Source of the DNA: Saccopteryx bilineata
Taxonomy: Eukaryota; Chordata; Mammalia; Chiroptera; Emballonuridae
Reading direction: 5' to 3'
NCBI RefSeq assembly: GCF_036850765.1
Contig: NC_089493.1
Coordinates: forward strand, 166,591,640 to 166,655,639
Length of the DNA: 64,000 bases
Shown: positions 35,381 to 51,229 of the stretch, in pieces
How positions within the stretch are numbered: position 1 is the first letter of the stretch
How the letters are laid out: each line of letters begins with the position of its first letter
Notes under the pieces: generated by a model
What the model saw: only the letters and a program-made list of their open reading frames with translations
Told to the model about the DNA's origin: nothing
The model's database searches: none
Translations under genes and position numbers: made by a program

Positions 35381-36978
35381 AAATCATTTGCTGCCAGTAT
35401 TTTGAAGGCTTTCCTTGACTTGTCTTTCTGCTGTTTACTTGTCTCTGATCCTTCCTTTTTTGTCTTTATGGGTCCATTTCTTTTAAACCTCTGCTCTCTG
35501 TTGCCTGGATGAGGTTCAGGAGGGAATTGAGATAAGTTGGTGTGCTCAGACTAGAATGAAATGCAGTCTTTACTGTTAGTCATTTTATTGAAACTTCCCC
35601 AGACTGGAATCATTTATATTTTTCATGTCTTGGTTTGTTGGATTTCATCAGATGTAGTTCTTCAAAGAAAAATTTATAAGTGCTGTATTTCTTGAATTCT
35701 CACACACTTGAGAAGTACAATTCAAATGGATATAAAATTCATTAGTCAACTTTCACTTCCTCAGAGATGTGTTGACGTCAAGTATTTATTAGTCTTTCCA
35801 TCATACTTTCTCTATATTTTTTTATATTTGGCTAAATTTCATCCTTAAGTAGGATTTTAAAATAAATATAAAGGCTAATGAAGTACTTTATGAATTCTTT
35901 CCTGTACGTTGCATTTTTATCTTTGTGCTTGAGCAACATCTTGGCTAGATATAAAATTATTGAACTTTGTAGACATTCCTATCATGTTCTGTGTACTGAA
36001 TGTTGATGAGGATAAATATGAAGCCTGTTTGCTTTACCTGTAGGTGATTTGTTTTCTATCCTCAAATTTCATTATCATTTTCAGGCTATGTCTTGATTTT
36101 GATAATTTTTTATCACCTTTCCTCCTGGAACTCAATGTACCCTTTCAATCTGTTTCATGCAAATATTTTCAAGTGTGTCATTTATTTACTTTTTATTTAT
36201 TTATATTTAGTAAGTATAATTGGTTTTTAAATCTGTCTGATACTTCCAATATATGAATTTTGTGTAGGCATATTTCTGCTACATTAGTTCTGATTCTTCT
36301 CATTCATGTTGTGTTTGTTTCTTTTACTTATATGGGTGATTACCTTAAATTTTTATTTGTAGGGTGTCCTCCAAGCTTAAGTTGCATGTTTCTTTCTTCA
36401 AAACATATATTCATTTGTTTCAGCCAGAATTCTAGAAACACTATCAGTAGGGACCACCACAAAACAAGTTTATGGATTGAGATTTCTTGCAACTCAATTT
36501 ATGAATATTCAAAATACAAATACACATGAAGTCAAATTAGTAGGTACAATTTCCCAGGCATGGTTTCTTTTTCGCTTGTCTTCTTCTCTGCTTATTATTG
36601 AGATCCTTCTGTATAATTCCCTGGAGTTGAAGGGAAGGGTGAAACTTTCAATTAAGTTTCAGAGTAAATTATAAATAATTTAATATATTTAAGGTCACAA
36701 CATAATTTAACTCTAATACACCATTCAATGGAAAATACTGGAAGATAACTATTAAAATGAGAGTGATCTGGCCACCCACACCAATGGGGTTCCTGAAGTG
36801 GTCTGACTGCCCAGGTGACAGTGGCCCCTGTGGTGGTTGGTTGTTGTGATCCAAACATGAAGAGACAGCAGGCACTCACTGTGTAAGAAGCTGAGAACTA
36901 TACAGAATTTTGATGGGTGTTGAGGCCAGGTGTTGTTGGAAGGAAGAACTGTGGCATTCTCATTGAAAATAATCAGTC

Positions 36979-37389
36979 GCCCTGGCCGGTTGGCTCAGCG
37001 GTAGAGCGTCGGCCTAGCGTGCGGAGGACCCGGGTTCGATTCCCGGCCAGGGCACACAGGAGAAGCGCCCATTTGCTTCTCCACCCCTCCGCCGGCCTTC
37101 CTCTCTGTCTCTCTCTTCCCCTCCCGCAGCCAAGGCTCCATTGGAGCAAAGATGGCCCGGGCGCTGGGGATGGCTCTGTGGCCTCTGCCCCAGGCGCTAG
37201 AGTGGCTCTGGTCGCAACATGGCGACGCCCAGGATGGGCAAAGCATCGCCCCCTGCTGGGCAGAGCACCCCCCCATGGTGGGCGTGCCGGGTGGATCCCG
37301 GTCGGGCGCATGCGGGAGTCTGTCTGGCTGTCTCTCCCTGTTTCCAGCTTCAGAAAAATGCAAAAAAATAAAAAATAAATAAAAAAAAA
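36979..37389 (+). mobile_element. Bat long tRNA-derived SINE
   Basis: Full-length copy starting gccctggccggttggctcag with an A-rich tail. The duplication gaaaataat(c/t)agtc flanks it (36965-36978, 37390-37403). A CTCF-like motif in reverse orientation is changed at one base (gccccctgctggg, 37248-37260). Confidence 0.93.
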
Positions 37390-37493
37390 GAAAATAATTA
37401 GTCACCCAGCTGAAGTGTTAACTTCCAACTTTTCCATAACCAGCTTAAGTCTAACATATGAAATCTTAAAAATGACAATAAAAGATAATTCTT

Positions 37494-37635
37494 CGGATAG
37501 CTCATTTGGTTAGAGCACTGTCCCAAAGTGCAAAGGTTGCCAGTTTGATCCCCAGTCTGGATACATACAGGAACAGATGTTCCTGTCTCTTTCCTGCTCT
37601 CTCCCTTCCCCTGTCTATAAATAAAATAAACATAA
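37494..37635 (+). mobile_element. Bat tRNA-derived SINE, older short subtype
   Basis: tRNA-like head 'agctcatttggttagagcac' and 'gccagtttgatccccagtc', then a CT-rich part and A-rich tail. A perfect aaaagataattctt duplication (37480-37493 and 37636-37649) flanks it. Confidence 0.85.
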
Positions 37636-37688
37636 AAAAGATAATTCTTAGTATGGTACCTTTGTTAATTAAGAAAATATGCAGAATG

Positions 37689-38070
37689 GCCCTGGCCAGT
37701 TGGCTCAGTGGTAGAGCGTCGGCCTGGCGTGCAGAAGTCCCGGGTTCGATTCCCGGCCGGGGCACATAGGAGAAGTGCCCATCTGCTTCTCTACCCCTCC
37801 CCCTCTCCTTCCTCTCTGTCTCTCTCTTCCCCTCCTGCAGCTGAGGCTCCATTGGAGCAAAGATGGCCTGGGCGCTGGGGATGGCTCTATGGCCTCTGCC
37901 TCAGGCGCTAGAGTGGCTCTGGTCACAACGGAGCGATGCCCCAGATGGGCAGAGCATCGCCTCCTGGTGGGCAGAGCATCGCCGCCTGGTGGGCGTGCCG
38001 GGTGGATCCCGGTCGGGCTCATGCAGGAGTCTGACTGTCTCTCCCTGTTTCCAGCTTCAGAAAAAAAAAA
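37689..38070 (+). mobile_element. Bat long tRNA-derived SINE
   Basis: Full-length copy with a perfect 18-bp target duplication, aagaaaatatgcagaatg (37671-37688 and 38071-38088), which sits inside the nibrin codons EN-MQN. The CTCF-like motif is weakened (gcctcctggtggg). Confidence 0.94.
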
Positions 38071-38303
38071 AAGAAAATATGCAGAATGATGTTTGAAGAC
38101 AGTGGCTAGTGTTACTTTTGGAGCATTCAGAGAGGAGTATAAAACTTTAGTTGCATGCTCTTCTTATTTAGATGTCTCTGGGAAAACTGCTTTAAATGAG
38201 GTCATATTGCATCTTGGAGAACCTATTGAAAACAATTTGACAGAAGAATTTACTCACATTGTCATGATATCAGTTACAGTATTGCTGAAACAATATGTGC
38301 AAA

Positions 38304-38452
38304 CCCTGGCAGGACAGTCAGTTGGTTAGAGCATTGTCCCAAAATGCAGACATTGTCAGTTTGATCCCTGGTCAGGGCACATACAGAACAAATAGATGTT
38401 ACTGTCTGTCTCTCACTAAAATCAATCAATAAATAAAAAGTTTTAAAAAAAT
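38304..38452 (+). mobile_element. Bat tRNA-derived SINE, older short subtype
   Basis: Head 'ccctggcaggacagtcagtt', B-box-like 'gtcagtttgatccctggtc', A-rich tail. It splits the nibrin reading at the TICA-ICG site. Ends are approximate. Confidence 0.8.
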
Positions 38453-40379
38453 TTTTGTACTCATTTGCAGATGTCCAATTGTAAAGCCAGAATATTTTAC
38501 CTAATTTCTTAAAGCAGTTTAGTCCAAGAAACAGTTTCCACAAATTGAAAGTTTTTACCCACCTGTTGATGAACCAGCTATTAGAAGTTAAAATATATTG
38601 ATCCGTCAAGATGACAGGGGGGAAAAAAACAGATCTTCAAAAGGAAAACGTTTGTATTTCTGAACATCAAGCAGCATAAAAAAATTAAGTTTAGCCATTG
38701 TGTTTGGAGGAGGAGATACCAGGCTGGTAACAGATGAAAATGAAGAAGATAGTTTCTGTTCAGCTCCTGGAACTTATGTTATTGATATAGGAATAACAAA
38801 TTCACAGACCTTAATTTTTTACTCCCAGAAAAGAAAGTGGATTTATTCAATTATAAATATGCTCCAAAGACAGGGTCTTAGATTCCTGAAGCAGAAATTG
38901 GATTGGCATTTATTTTCATGACTATAGAGCCAGACAGTACAGGACTCAGGAAGATGACTCCAGGGCAGAGCCTTTCCCAAGGCTTGCCAAAGAGAAGCTC
39001 ATGCCAAATGCCCCAGTGAACACTATGACATACATAGCTGACACAGAACCAGAGCAGGCAGACACATGTATGAATTTGAATGAGAGGCCAAAAGAAATAC
39101 ATATAAAGCTCCAGAATGGAACAAAAATCCAGGATGCAATCACAAGAAATATTTACTGTAAAAGAATCCCCCAAAATAAGCTCTGATAATACTGTGTTAT
39201 CAAATACTCTGCTGAGGATGAAAATCCCAAACTATCAGCTTTCACCAAGGAGGATCCCAGGTGTAAACAGAAGTAGAGATTGGGCTTCCCAGCAACCACA
39301 GATCAGCTCCATCAGAAACTGCTTCCAGCCATCCACCAAAAAAAGGGAACAAGATGAAGAAAAACAAGAAATTTCAATTTCTTCATCTAAATCAGTAAGA
39401 ATGGAAATGTCTTGTTGTCTTCTAGAACAAACACAACTTGCTACACCCTCTGTATGGAAAAATAAAGAGCAGCATCTATCTCAGAATGAGCCTGTGGAGG
39501 AAAACCAGATAACTCATTTACATATGTAGATTCAAAATCCACTGTGAAAAATTCTGCCGATAAATCTCTACAGAAAGACTAAGGTAATAAAAAAAAAAAA
39601 GGAAAATTTGAAAATTGATGATTTATCTATAGAAAATGAAGTATTGGAACAGTCATTCAAGAACACAAAACCAAAGTTAGATGTTGAAGTGAAAGTTTAA
39701 AAACAAGAAGAAGATGTCAATATTAGAAAAAAGCCAATATTGAATATAAAAGCCAATATTGAATATAAACGACTCTTTTAATGGTGAAACAATACCAGAA
39801 GGTAGCAAAATATTGCAAGAAAATAGAATTGAGAACAAATGTGAGCTCAAAAGAAGAATTACAACAGTCAGCTAAAGAAGAATTGTCTAACAAGGACAGG
39901 GTTCAGGATGATGGCAAGATGCTTCCAAGGAAGGTGTTACTGACTGAATTTAGATCTCGAGTGGTTAGTAACTCTGCCTGCAGAAATACTCTCAGTGTAA
40001 ATAATGAATACGGGTGACTAAATAATTTCATGGAATTGATAAAGTTCATATTCCTGGAGCAGGAAAACTTCCACAGGTCATGGAATATCAGAGCTCATCA
40101 CACTCAAAAGAATACAGAATTAAAAGAGTGGTTAAGGCAGGGAATGGAAATGCAAAATCAACATGCAAAGGAAGGGTCTTTTACTGATTCTCCTCAAATA
40201 CAATCCTAATGTAAAAAAAGAAAAAGATGATAACTGAGGATCTTATAAAGAAGCCATGGGAAAAAACAGTTTCTTTCAAGCATTACTTTCTGTCTTCTCT
40301 GGGATATATGCATATAGTACATACAAGGGATTTAAGTTACAAACATTCTATGACCTGAATTGTTAAAATAAAATGCACA

Positions 40380-40761
40380 GCCCTGGCCAGTTGGCTCAGC
40401 GGTAGAGCGTCGGCCTGGCGTGCGGGGGACCCAGGTTCGATTCCCGGCCAGGGCACATAGGAGAAGTGCCCATTTACTTCTCCAACCCCCCTCCTTCCTC
40501 TCTGTCTCTCTCTTCCCCTCCCGCAGCCAAGGCTCCATTGGAGCAAAGATGGCCCGGGCGCTGGGGATGACTCCTTGGCCTCTGCCCCAGGCGCTAGAGT
40601 GGCTCTGGTTGCGGCAGAGCGACTCCCCGGAGGGGCAGAGCATCGCCCCCTGGTGGGCAGAGCTTCGCCCCTGGTGGGCGTGCTGGGTGGATCCCGGTCG
40701 GGTACATGCGGAAGTCTGTCTGACTGTCTCTCCCCTTTTCCAGCTTCAGAAAATTAAAAAA
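40380..40761 (+). mobile_element. Bat long tRNA-derived SINE
   Basis: Full-length copy inserted in the 3'-UTR-like part of the NBN retrocopy. A perfect aaaatgcaca duplication is at 40370-40379 and 40762-40771. The CTCF-like motif cgccccctggtgggca is intact at 40644-40659, reverse orientation. Confidence 0.94.
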
Positions 40762-41600
40762 AAAATGCACAAAATTCCATTTTTTGTGTATGTCACAAAA
40801 ACAATAAATAAAATGAGAGAGTAGTCTAAGAGAGAGGAAGTCAGAAGAAACAGAAAAAAGAGGATCCAAAACAGAAAGAGATGAAATGGATCTCCAAATG
40901 ATATTGAAGAATGATTCCTGGATGATGGTTTGTGTCTCAAATACAGACCATCCAGTGCAAAGCTGTATGAGACAGGTATTTTGAAGAATATCATCAGCAA
41001 TTCTCTCAACATATAATCAATTGGATAAAACTATTAAAGCCACAGAGTAAAGAAAATGGGAGAAATAAAATTTTAGAAACAGGAGATTCAACCACAGTGA
41101 AAGGCAAGGAGAATTCCAAGAATGCTAGCAAAGGAAAGTCTTGGAATGATAGCTGACAGCAGATGTAGACACCACCCAACCAATTTAAGGGAAAATTGGT
41201 ATCTCAGAAGATATTGGAATGACCATGTGAAAAACTGTAATGAGAGGCAATTGAAAGTGTGGGAAGAATAAGTAATATATATAAAGAAAATCAAGTAAAT
41301 GAAATGAAAAAGCACGGCAAACATTATCTTCAAAAAAGTGAGAAAGAAAATATAATTAGTACACAACAATGCTCTGAATGACACTGTGAGTGAAAGAGGC
41401 ACTGAAGATCCTTGGAAGTGTACAAAAGCTGAAATCAAATCTAATGCAATAAAGAGTCAACTGATAATGTCTAAAATAAAGTAATTAAAATACAGATTAA
41501 CAGCAAAAGAGAACTAAGAGTTAAAATCTGTCATGGTTAAATGCCATTATACCAACAACTTGAGAATTAAAAAGGTACAATTAAAAATAAACGTATGTCA

Positions 41601-41994
41601 GGCCTTGGCCGGTTGGCTCAGCGGTAGAGCGTCGGCCTGGCGTGCGGGGGACCCGGGTTCGATTCCCGACCAGGGCACATGGGAGAGGCGCCCATTTGCT
41701 TCTCCACCCCCCCTCCTTCCTCTCTGTCTCTCTCTTCCTCTCCCACAGCCAAGGCTCCATTGGAGCAAAGATGGCCCGGGCGCTGGGGATGGCTCCTTGG
41801 CCTCTGCCCCAGGCGCTGGAGTGGCTCTGGTCGCGGCAGAGCGATGCCCCGGAGTGGCAGAGCATCGCCCCCTGGTGGGCAGAGCGTCGCCCCTAGTGGG
41901 CGTGCCGGATGGGTCCCGGTCGGGCGCGTGCGGGAGTCTGTCTGACTGTCTCTCCCCGTTTCCAGCTTCAGAAAAATACAAAAAAATAAAAATA
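41601..41994 (+). mobile_element. Bat long tRNA-derived SINE
   Basis: Full-length copy with duplication aaaataaa(c/g)gtatgtca (41584-41600 and 41995-42011). CTCF-like motif tcgccccctggtgggc at 41865-41880, reverse orientation. Confidence 0.93.
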
Positions 41995-42236
41995 AAAATA
42001 AAGGTATGTCAAAATATATCAAAAATTATTTTAAAATATGAAAGAACAAAGATAAAAAAGAAAACTTTTTTAATCCAAAAAAGAATATTTACCCCAAATC
42101 ATGATCAAACCATCAGAGTTAAAATTGAAATACTAGGAGCACTGCCACAAAGGTAAGAATGACCTACTTGCTATTGTTATTTTTAAGAGTATACATTGCA
42201 CACCCTTGGAGATGCTAGCCATTGAAATTATATGTG

Positions 42237-42614
42237 GCCTGGCCGGTTAGCTCAGCGGTAGAGCGTCGGCCTGGCGTGCAGGGGACCCAGGTTCGATTCC
42301 CGGCCAGGGCACATAGGAGAAGTGCCCATTTGCTTCTCCAACCCCCCTCCTTCCTCTCTCTTCCCCTCCTGCAGCCAAGGCTCCATTGGAGCAAAAGATG
42401 GCCTGGGTGCTGGGGATGGCTCCTTGGCCTCTGCCCCAGGCGCTAGAGTGGGGCAGAGCAACGCCTCGGAGGGGCAGAGCATCGCCCCCTGGTGGGCAGA
42501 GCGTCGTCCCTGGTGGGCGTGCCGGGTGGGTCCCGGTGGGGCGCGTGCGGGAGTCTGTCTGACTGTCTCTCCCCGTTTCCAGCTTCAGAAAAATACAAAA
42601 AAAAGAAAAGAAAA
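42237..42614 (+). mobile_element. Bat long tRNA-derived SINE
   Basis: Copy with a perfect gaaattatatgtg duplication (42224-42236 and 42615-42627) and small internal deletions near 42345 and 42450. CTCF-like motif atcgccccctggtggg at 42481-42496, reverse orientation. Confidence 0.93.
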
Positions 42615-43190
42615 GAAATTATATGTGAACAGTAAATAATATTATTACTTATAGCAGGTGAGGGTTAGGGGACAGAAAGTATTCCAGAAAGTATCATGGG
42701 TAAAGAGTGAAGACCTTGAAACCAGAAGGATTATTTAATTCACAAGAAACTGAAAAAAAAAGAGGCCTGTTACTTTGTAGTATGAACAGCATTATTGTCA
42801 AACAGTTAACAAATAATTTAAAGGTTAACTTTTGATGAAGCTTCATTTTTTAATATAGTCTTTACTATCCATTTAAAAAACAGGAGTCTTTTTCTTTTCT
42901 TTTCTTTTCTTTTTTTATTTTATTTTTTTTAGGATTTACTCCTGGTAGGGATTCAGAGTTCAAGTGCATAGCACTAGATTAAGGAGAACAGATGGTTTAT
43001 TTTTCTACGAATCCACATGATAAAAGGGGAGGATGATGTAAGCGCTTACTAGCATTGCTGTGACCATTTGAGGGGTGAAAAATGTAATGAAACAGCAGAG
43101 ACCCTGAAGAACATAAAACCACTCCAGCAACTATTCTTTTAATCCGCCATCTTTTTGTTCTATTCTTTAAAACGGGAATAACATCCACAA

Positions 43191-43215
43191 AACGCAAGGT
43201 GGCGCTGCTGGCTAA
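43191..43215 (+). promoter_or_regulatory. PCDHB7 promoter CSE / CTCF-like site
   Basis: Reads aacgcaaggtggcgctgctg then gctaa; forward strand, about 254 bp before the PCDHB7 ATG. Confidence 0.88.
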
Positions 43216-43433
43216 AAAGAGAAAGGAAAAATAAAATACACAAAGGATGTTGCAGATTCCAGTGTTAGGAGATCTGGCCAGACAGAAAGGTACAGTAAAG
43301 AAAACCGTGTTGACAGGATTTGGGGAAAAGTAGGGATACCTCCCTACAAGCATTGCTATTATAAGCTCATTTCTAAGGATTCGGTTGCTGCCATTTCTGA
43401 AAACTGCTTGGGGCCGAGTGAAAGTAGTTTTGA

Positions 43434-45836
<2,403 letters not shown>

Positions 45837-46235
45837 TAAATAATGAAAAATAAATGCGATTACTGTGTGCATATATTCATCAGAATTTTATTCCTTGTTA
45901 CCTGTAGAGAACTGCTTTCACATTATTTCAAGTATTCTTAACATCACAGAATAAATTATTTTACACAGAAAATTATTTAGCTTTAGCCCGAAGAACCCTC
46001 CACAAAGCATGAAAGATGTGTCTATTTTCTCTAAAAATTATGCATTTGCAGTCTATTTATTACATGACAAATCTTTCTTGAGATGTTATAAATTAATTTT
46101 TGTTGTCTTCAAACTTTATTGCTTTTTTATTTTTTGAGTTGATTTTAGTGCTGTAGATGTATACCTACCCTAAGTTTTAGAAGCACAGCTTTTACAGTAT
46201 CTTCTAAACCTAAAGCGTTTTTAAAAGTTCTTACA

Positions 46236-46335
46236 GCCCTGGCCAGAGAGCTCGGTTGGTTAGAGCATTGTGCAGATATGCAGAGATTACGGGTCCCCTG
46301 TCAGGGCACATTGAGGAACAAATTGATGTTCACAT
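46236..46335 (+). repeat. tRNA-derived SINE fragment
   Basis: Head only: 'gccctggccagagagctcgg', 'ttggttagagcattgtgcag', 'gtcagggcacattgaggaac'. No A-rich tail. Confidence 0.75.
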
Positions 46336-47799
46336 CATATACTATTTTAACACTTAATCTTAGATGTAAACCTATAAGGAGAGGTATTTTTTAAGTGAGC
46401 ATATTCATGGAGGTTTAGTGAATTTGTTAATATCACCAACTGATAATAGACAGAGCTGAATATCTTTTCTAGATTTTTCTGTCACTGAGTATAAACCAAT
46501 AATCCAGCTTTTCTGAATTATTTATTTATTATTATTAAAGCTCTTATCTAACAAATCAAAACCAAAAAAATTAAAAGATCAATTTATGCTGTGCTTTTTT
46601 TTCACAGAAAAGATTAATGAACCTGAACAGAAACATTACATCATTTTTATTTGTTTGTTTATTAACCTCCTTACATTATCGTAATATTTCTACAGTAGTT
46701 TTTACTTACTTTTAAAAACACATTTTCTGATTTAATTTGAAAGTTTACTTTTTTAAAGCTGTATTCAATATACTGTATCGCTAAATCAGGAAAGTATAAG
46801 AAAAAGAATAGTATTAAATATGTAATATTAAAAAGAAACAAATGATAATTAAATTATTTAGAGATGCTAGGGAGATAATAAGAAGCTTTGTCTGTAATAA
46901 TCTGTAACTGCTTAACATTAACCAGATAATTTTAGCATAGCTGTATTCTGAATATATTATGAATTACTCTAGTAACTCTTAAAATAGTACTATTACTGGG
47001 TGTTACTAATGGGGTATAGTGTAAGGACAAAAAAAAAGCAGTAGAATTCTATATTGTTTTCATAGTGTCAGGATAAAATTAATTAGTTTTATTTTTTAAA
47101 AGAAATCAATGACATGGAAAAGGACGGGAGGTAATTTTCCACAGTGAAATAAATGCACTTTGTACTGAATCTTGTTGGGATCTTGATTTAAACAACTGTG
47201 AAAGAAATGGAGAAAATTTTAATATACATGTGTATGAAATAATTTAACCTAATCTCTTAGGTATGACATAGCATTGTAGTTGTTTTTTAGTTCATTTATA
47301 GTTAGAAGAGCATAATGAGTTATTTATGGGTGAAATTTAGTTTGTCTGGGATGTAAGAATGTTAAGGAGATAAACAATACGGCAAAATATTTATAATTGT
47401 TGAAGCTAGTTATGAGTACCTGAGTGTTCATCATACTATTCTTCTTTATGGAGTTTTAATTTTTTCAAAATAAAAGGTTTTGTTTCAAAATGATACTGTA
47501 AGAAAAGCAGCAAACAAAAATAGAAAATCTTTCTGAATACAGAATCACCACTGCTGTCAAGATTATACCTCTATTAGTCAAATGCTCCCACCTTTCCTTG
47601 TGTCTTTAACATGATAACTACTATCTGAACTAATTCTGCTCATGCATTCTTCTGCCACACACATATTGAGTGTTTTTCTAGTCATAATGGACTCATGCAA
47701 ACTCGGTTACCCGGTGGCATCAAATTACATGTCTGATGCATGTGTGTGTTTATAAAGTTAATCTATCTCTGCCTCAATGTCCTCATCTCTATGGGGGGT

Positions 47800-47900
47800 A
47801 CTCACAGCAGCCCTATGTAATAAGTACTATTATACTCTCCACCTTACAGATAAGAAAACTGAGGCAGAGGTTCAATACTTTTCCCAAGGTTCATGGCAAC
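47800..47900 (-). repeat. MIR remnant
   Basis: Reverse MIR text 'ccttacagataagaaaactg' and 'aggcagaggttcaatacttt'. Confidence 0.65.
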
Positions 47901-48193
47901 AAAAGCATATTCTGAAATTTTCTATGTTATTTCAATTATATGTTTTAATTTTTTTTTGCATGTATTCTTTCTTCTCAGCCAGGCTATTACATACATATTT
48001 TCTTTTTGCTCCAAACTCAGCACTAGTAAAGGTAAGAAGCCCCTACTAATGCCATTTTTCATGTGGTCCTCGGACTATTATCTGCACTGTAAGGTCTAGC
48101 GATAATAAAGTTATTGTTATAACCTGTACAATCTGGCAAGAATTAGAAATAGTGAATTCATTTTTATCCCGGAAAATGTGAGATCCTGTTAGG

Positions 48194-48217
48194 ACGCGTG
48201 GTGGCGCTGCAGGATAA
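48194..48217 (+). promoter_or_regulatory. PCDHB8 promoter CSE / CTCF-like site
   Basis: Reads acgcgtggtggcgctgcagg then ataa, the best match to the CSE in the window. Forward strand, about 245 bp before the PCDHB8 ATG. Confidence 0.92.
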
Positions 48218-48356
48218 GAAGGTACAAACCGGAACTGCAACGGCGGCTCCATTAACAGGCAAAACTTACCAGCAGAGCTTGCAAGCCCACGGGAAGCTCG
48301 GGTGTCACAGAATAATTGGGTCCTCTAAAAAGGACTAATCACTGGGACGTTTTTGA

Positions 48357-50840
<2,484 letters not shown>

Positions 50841-50904
50841 TTTTTTTAAGTTTTAAACATTTAACCTTTTATTATTCTTTTATTATTCTTGGAAAACTGG
50901 GGAT

Positions 50905-51055
50905 ATTGTAGTGTGTCTGACTACACACTACTGTTTCAGGGACCAGTGAGTTAAAGTTTTAAAACCAATTATTCCTAATCTCACATACTAGAGCATGGGG
51001 AGTAAAGTGGGAAAAAAATCTCTCCTTCTAGAATATCTTTAGAATTTAACTATTG
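50905..51055 (+). pseudogene. Degenerate PCDHB cytoplasmic-tail fossil
   Basis: Downstream of the PCDHB8 stop the DNA again resembles a PCDHB tail: 'gtgtgtctgactacacacta', 'cagggaccagtgagttaaag', 'aaccaattattcctaatctc', and 'ctccttctagaatatcttta' near the end. Stops and indels break the frame. The same fossil sits at the same distance behind PCDHB16. Confidence 0.75.
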
Positions 51056-51088
51056 ATAGGAACTTATTTAATAAAGACAATATATTGG

Positions 51089-51229
51089 GAGTCTCTAATG
51101 GGAGACTCAGGGACAAGCGAGTTCAAGTTTCTGAAGCCTATAATGTCCAATTCCCGGGCCCATTACCCTCGTCCAGAAATAGAAGAAAACCCCAACTTTA
51201 GGAATGACTTCAGCTTTAATATTCAGTGA
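51089..51229 (+). pseudogene. Orphan in-frame PCDHB cytoplasmic-tail segment
   Basis: An open 46-codon stretch plus TGA with the pattern [15 protein letters not shown] followed by a private end, EIEENPNFRNDFSFNIQ. It is a complete, undamaged PCDHB tail end without an ectodomain or start. The sequence shared with the PCDHB16 flank stops just before it (about 51086), so this may be the original PCDHB8 tail, displaced when a PCDHB16-type 3' end was copied in. Confidence 0.8.

Larger units (their letters stand above)
33115..36891. other. PCDHB6 downstream DNA up to the NBN retrocopy
   Basis: AT-rich. Holds two SINEs (33723-33993, 35032-35380). Sequence at 34080-35030 and 35400-36890 is unassigned; parts read like diverged LINE 3' sequence but I cannot name it. 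No PCDHB remnant is visible, although human has PCDHB17P between B6 and B7. Confidence 0.55.
36892..40815 (+). pseudogene. NBN: NBN (nibrin) processed pseudogene, interrupted by SINEs
   Basis: Intronless fragments in correct order match the DNA-repair protein nibrin: VGRKNCGILIEN near 36930, LVACSSYLDVSGKTALNE at about 38127, [17 protein letters not shown] at about 38700, ITNSQTL near 38790, [10 protein letters not shown] near 38857, IPNYQLSP near 39224, [18 protein letters not shown] near 39310, LLTEFRSRVVSN near 39940, then a C-terminus and 3'-UTR-like text with AATAAA just before 40370. Stops and frameshifts are many. The match seems to begin at the exon 2 boundary of NBN, so the copy is 5'-truncated or exon 1 is unrecognisable. 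Five SINEs split it (36979-37389, 37494-37635, 37689-38070, 38304-38452, 40380-40761). The functional gene lies elsewhere in the genome. Confidence 0.9.
40816..43190. other. Unassigned A-rich DNA with two SINEs, upstream of PCDHB7
   Basis: Plus-strand purine-rich text at 40816-41600 and 42012-42236 has the look of a degenerate coding or mRNA-derived sequence (runs of Lys/Glu-rich short frames), but I cannot name a parent. Two long SINEs lie at 41601-41994 and 42237-42614. 42630-43190 is the upstream flank of PCDHB7 with a CTTTT repeat near 42892-42925. Confidence 0.5.
45837..48193. other. PCDHB7-PCDHB8 intergenic DNA
   Basis: A 2.4-kb AT-rich interval, the shortest spacer between complete genes here. 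It holds a SINE fragment (46236-46335) and a MIR remnant (47800-47900). Otherwise I see nothing; the small frames at 47777-48099 overlap the MIR and look spurious. Confidence 0.6.

Noticed and set aside
37000..37055. tRNA-like sequences with A and B boxes (ggctcagcggtagagc, ggttcgattcc)
   Set aside because: They are the heads of SINEs with CT-rich bodies, A-rich tails and target duplications, not tRNA genes.
36917..37378. Open frames of 100-200 aa in the long SINEs (also at 19570, 40420, 41533, 57539)
   Set aside because: The same translations recur in every SINE copy on both strands; they are repeat sequence.
38700..39530. Possible functional nibrin-related gene
   Set aside because: The matching pieces change frame repeatedly, contain stops and are split by SINEs; a processed pseudogene explains all of it.
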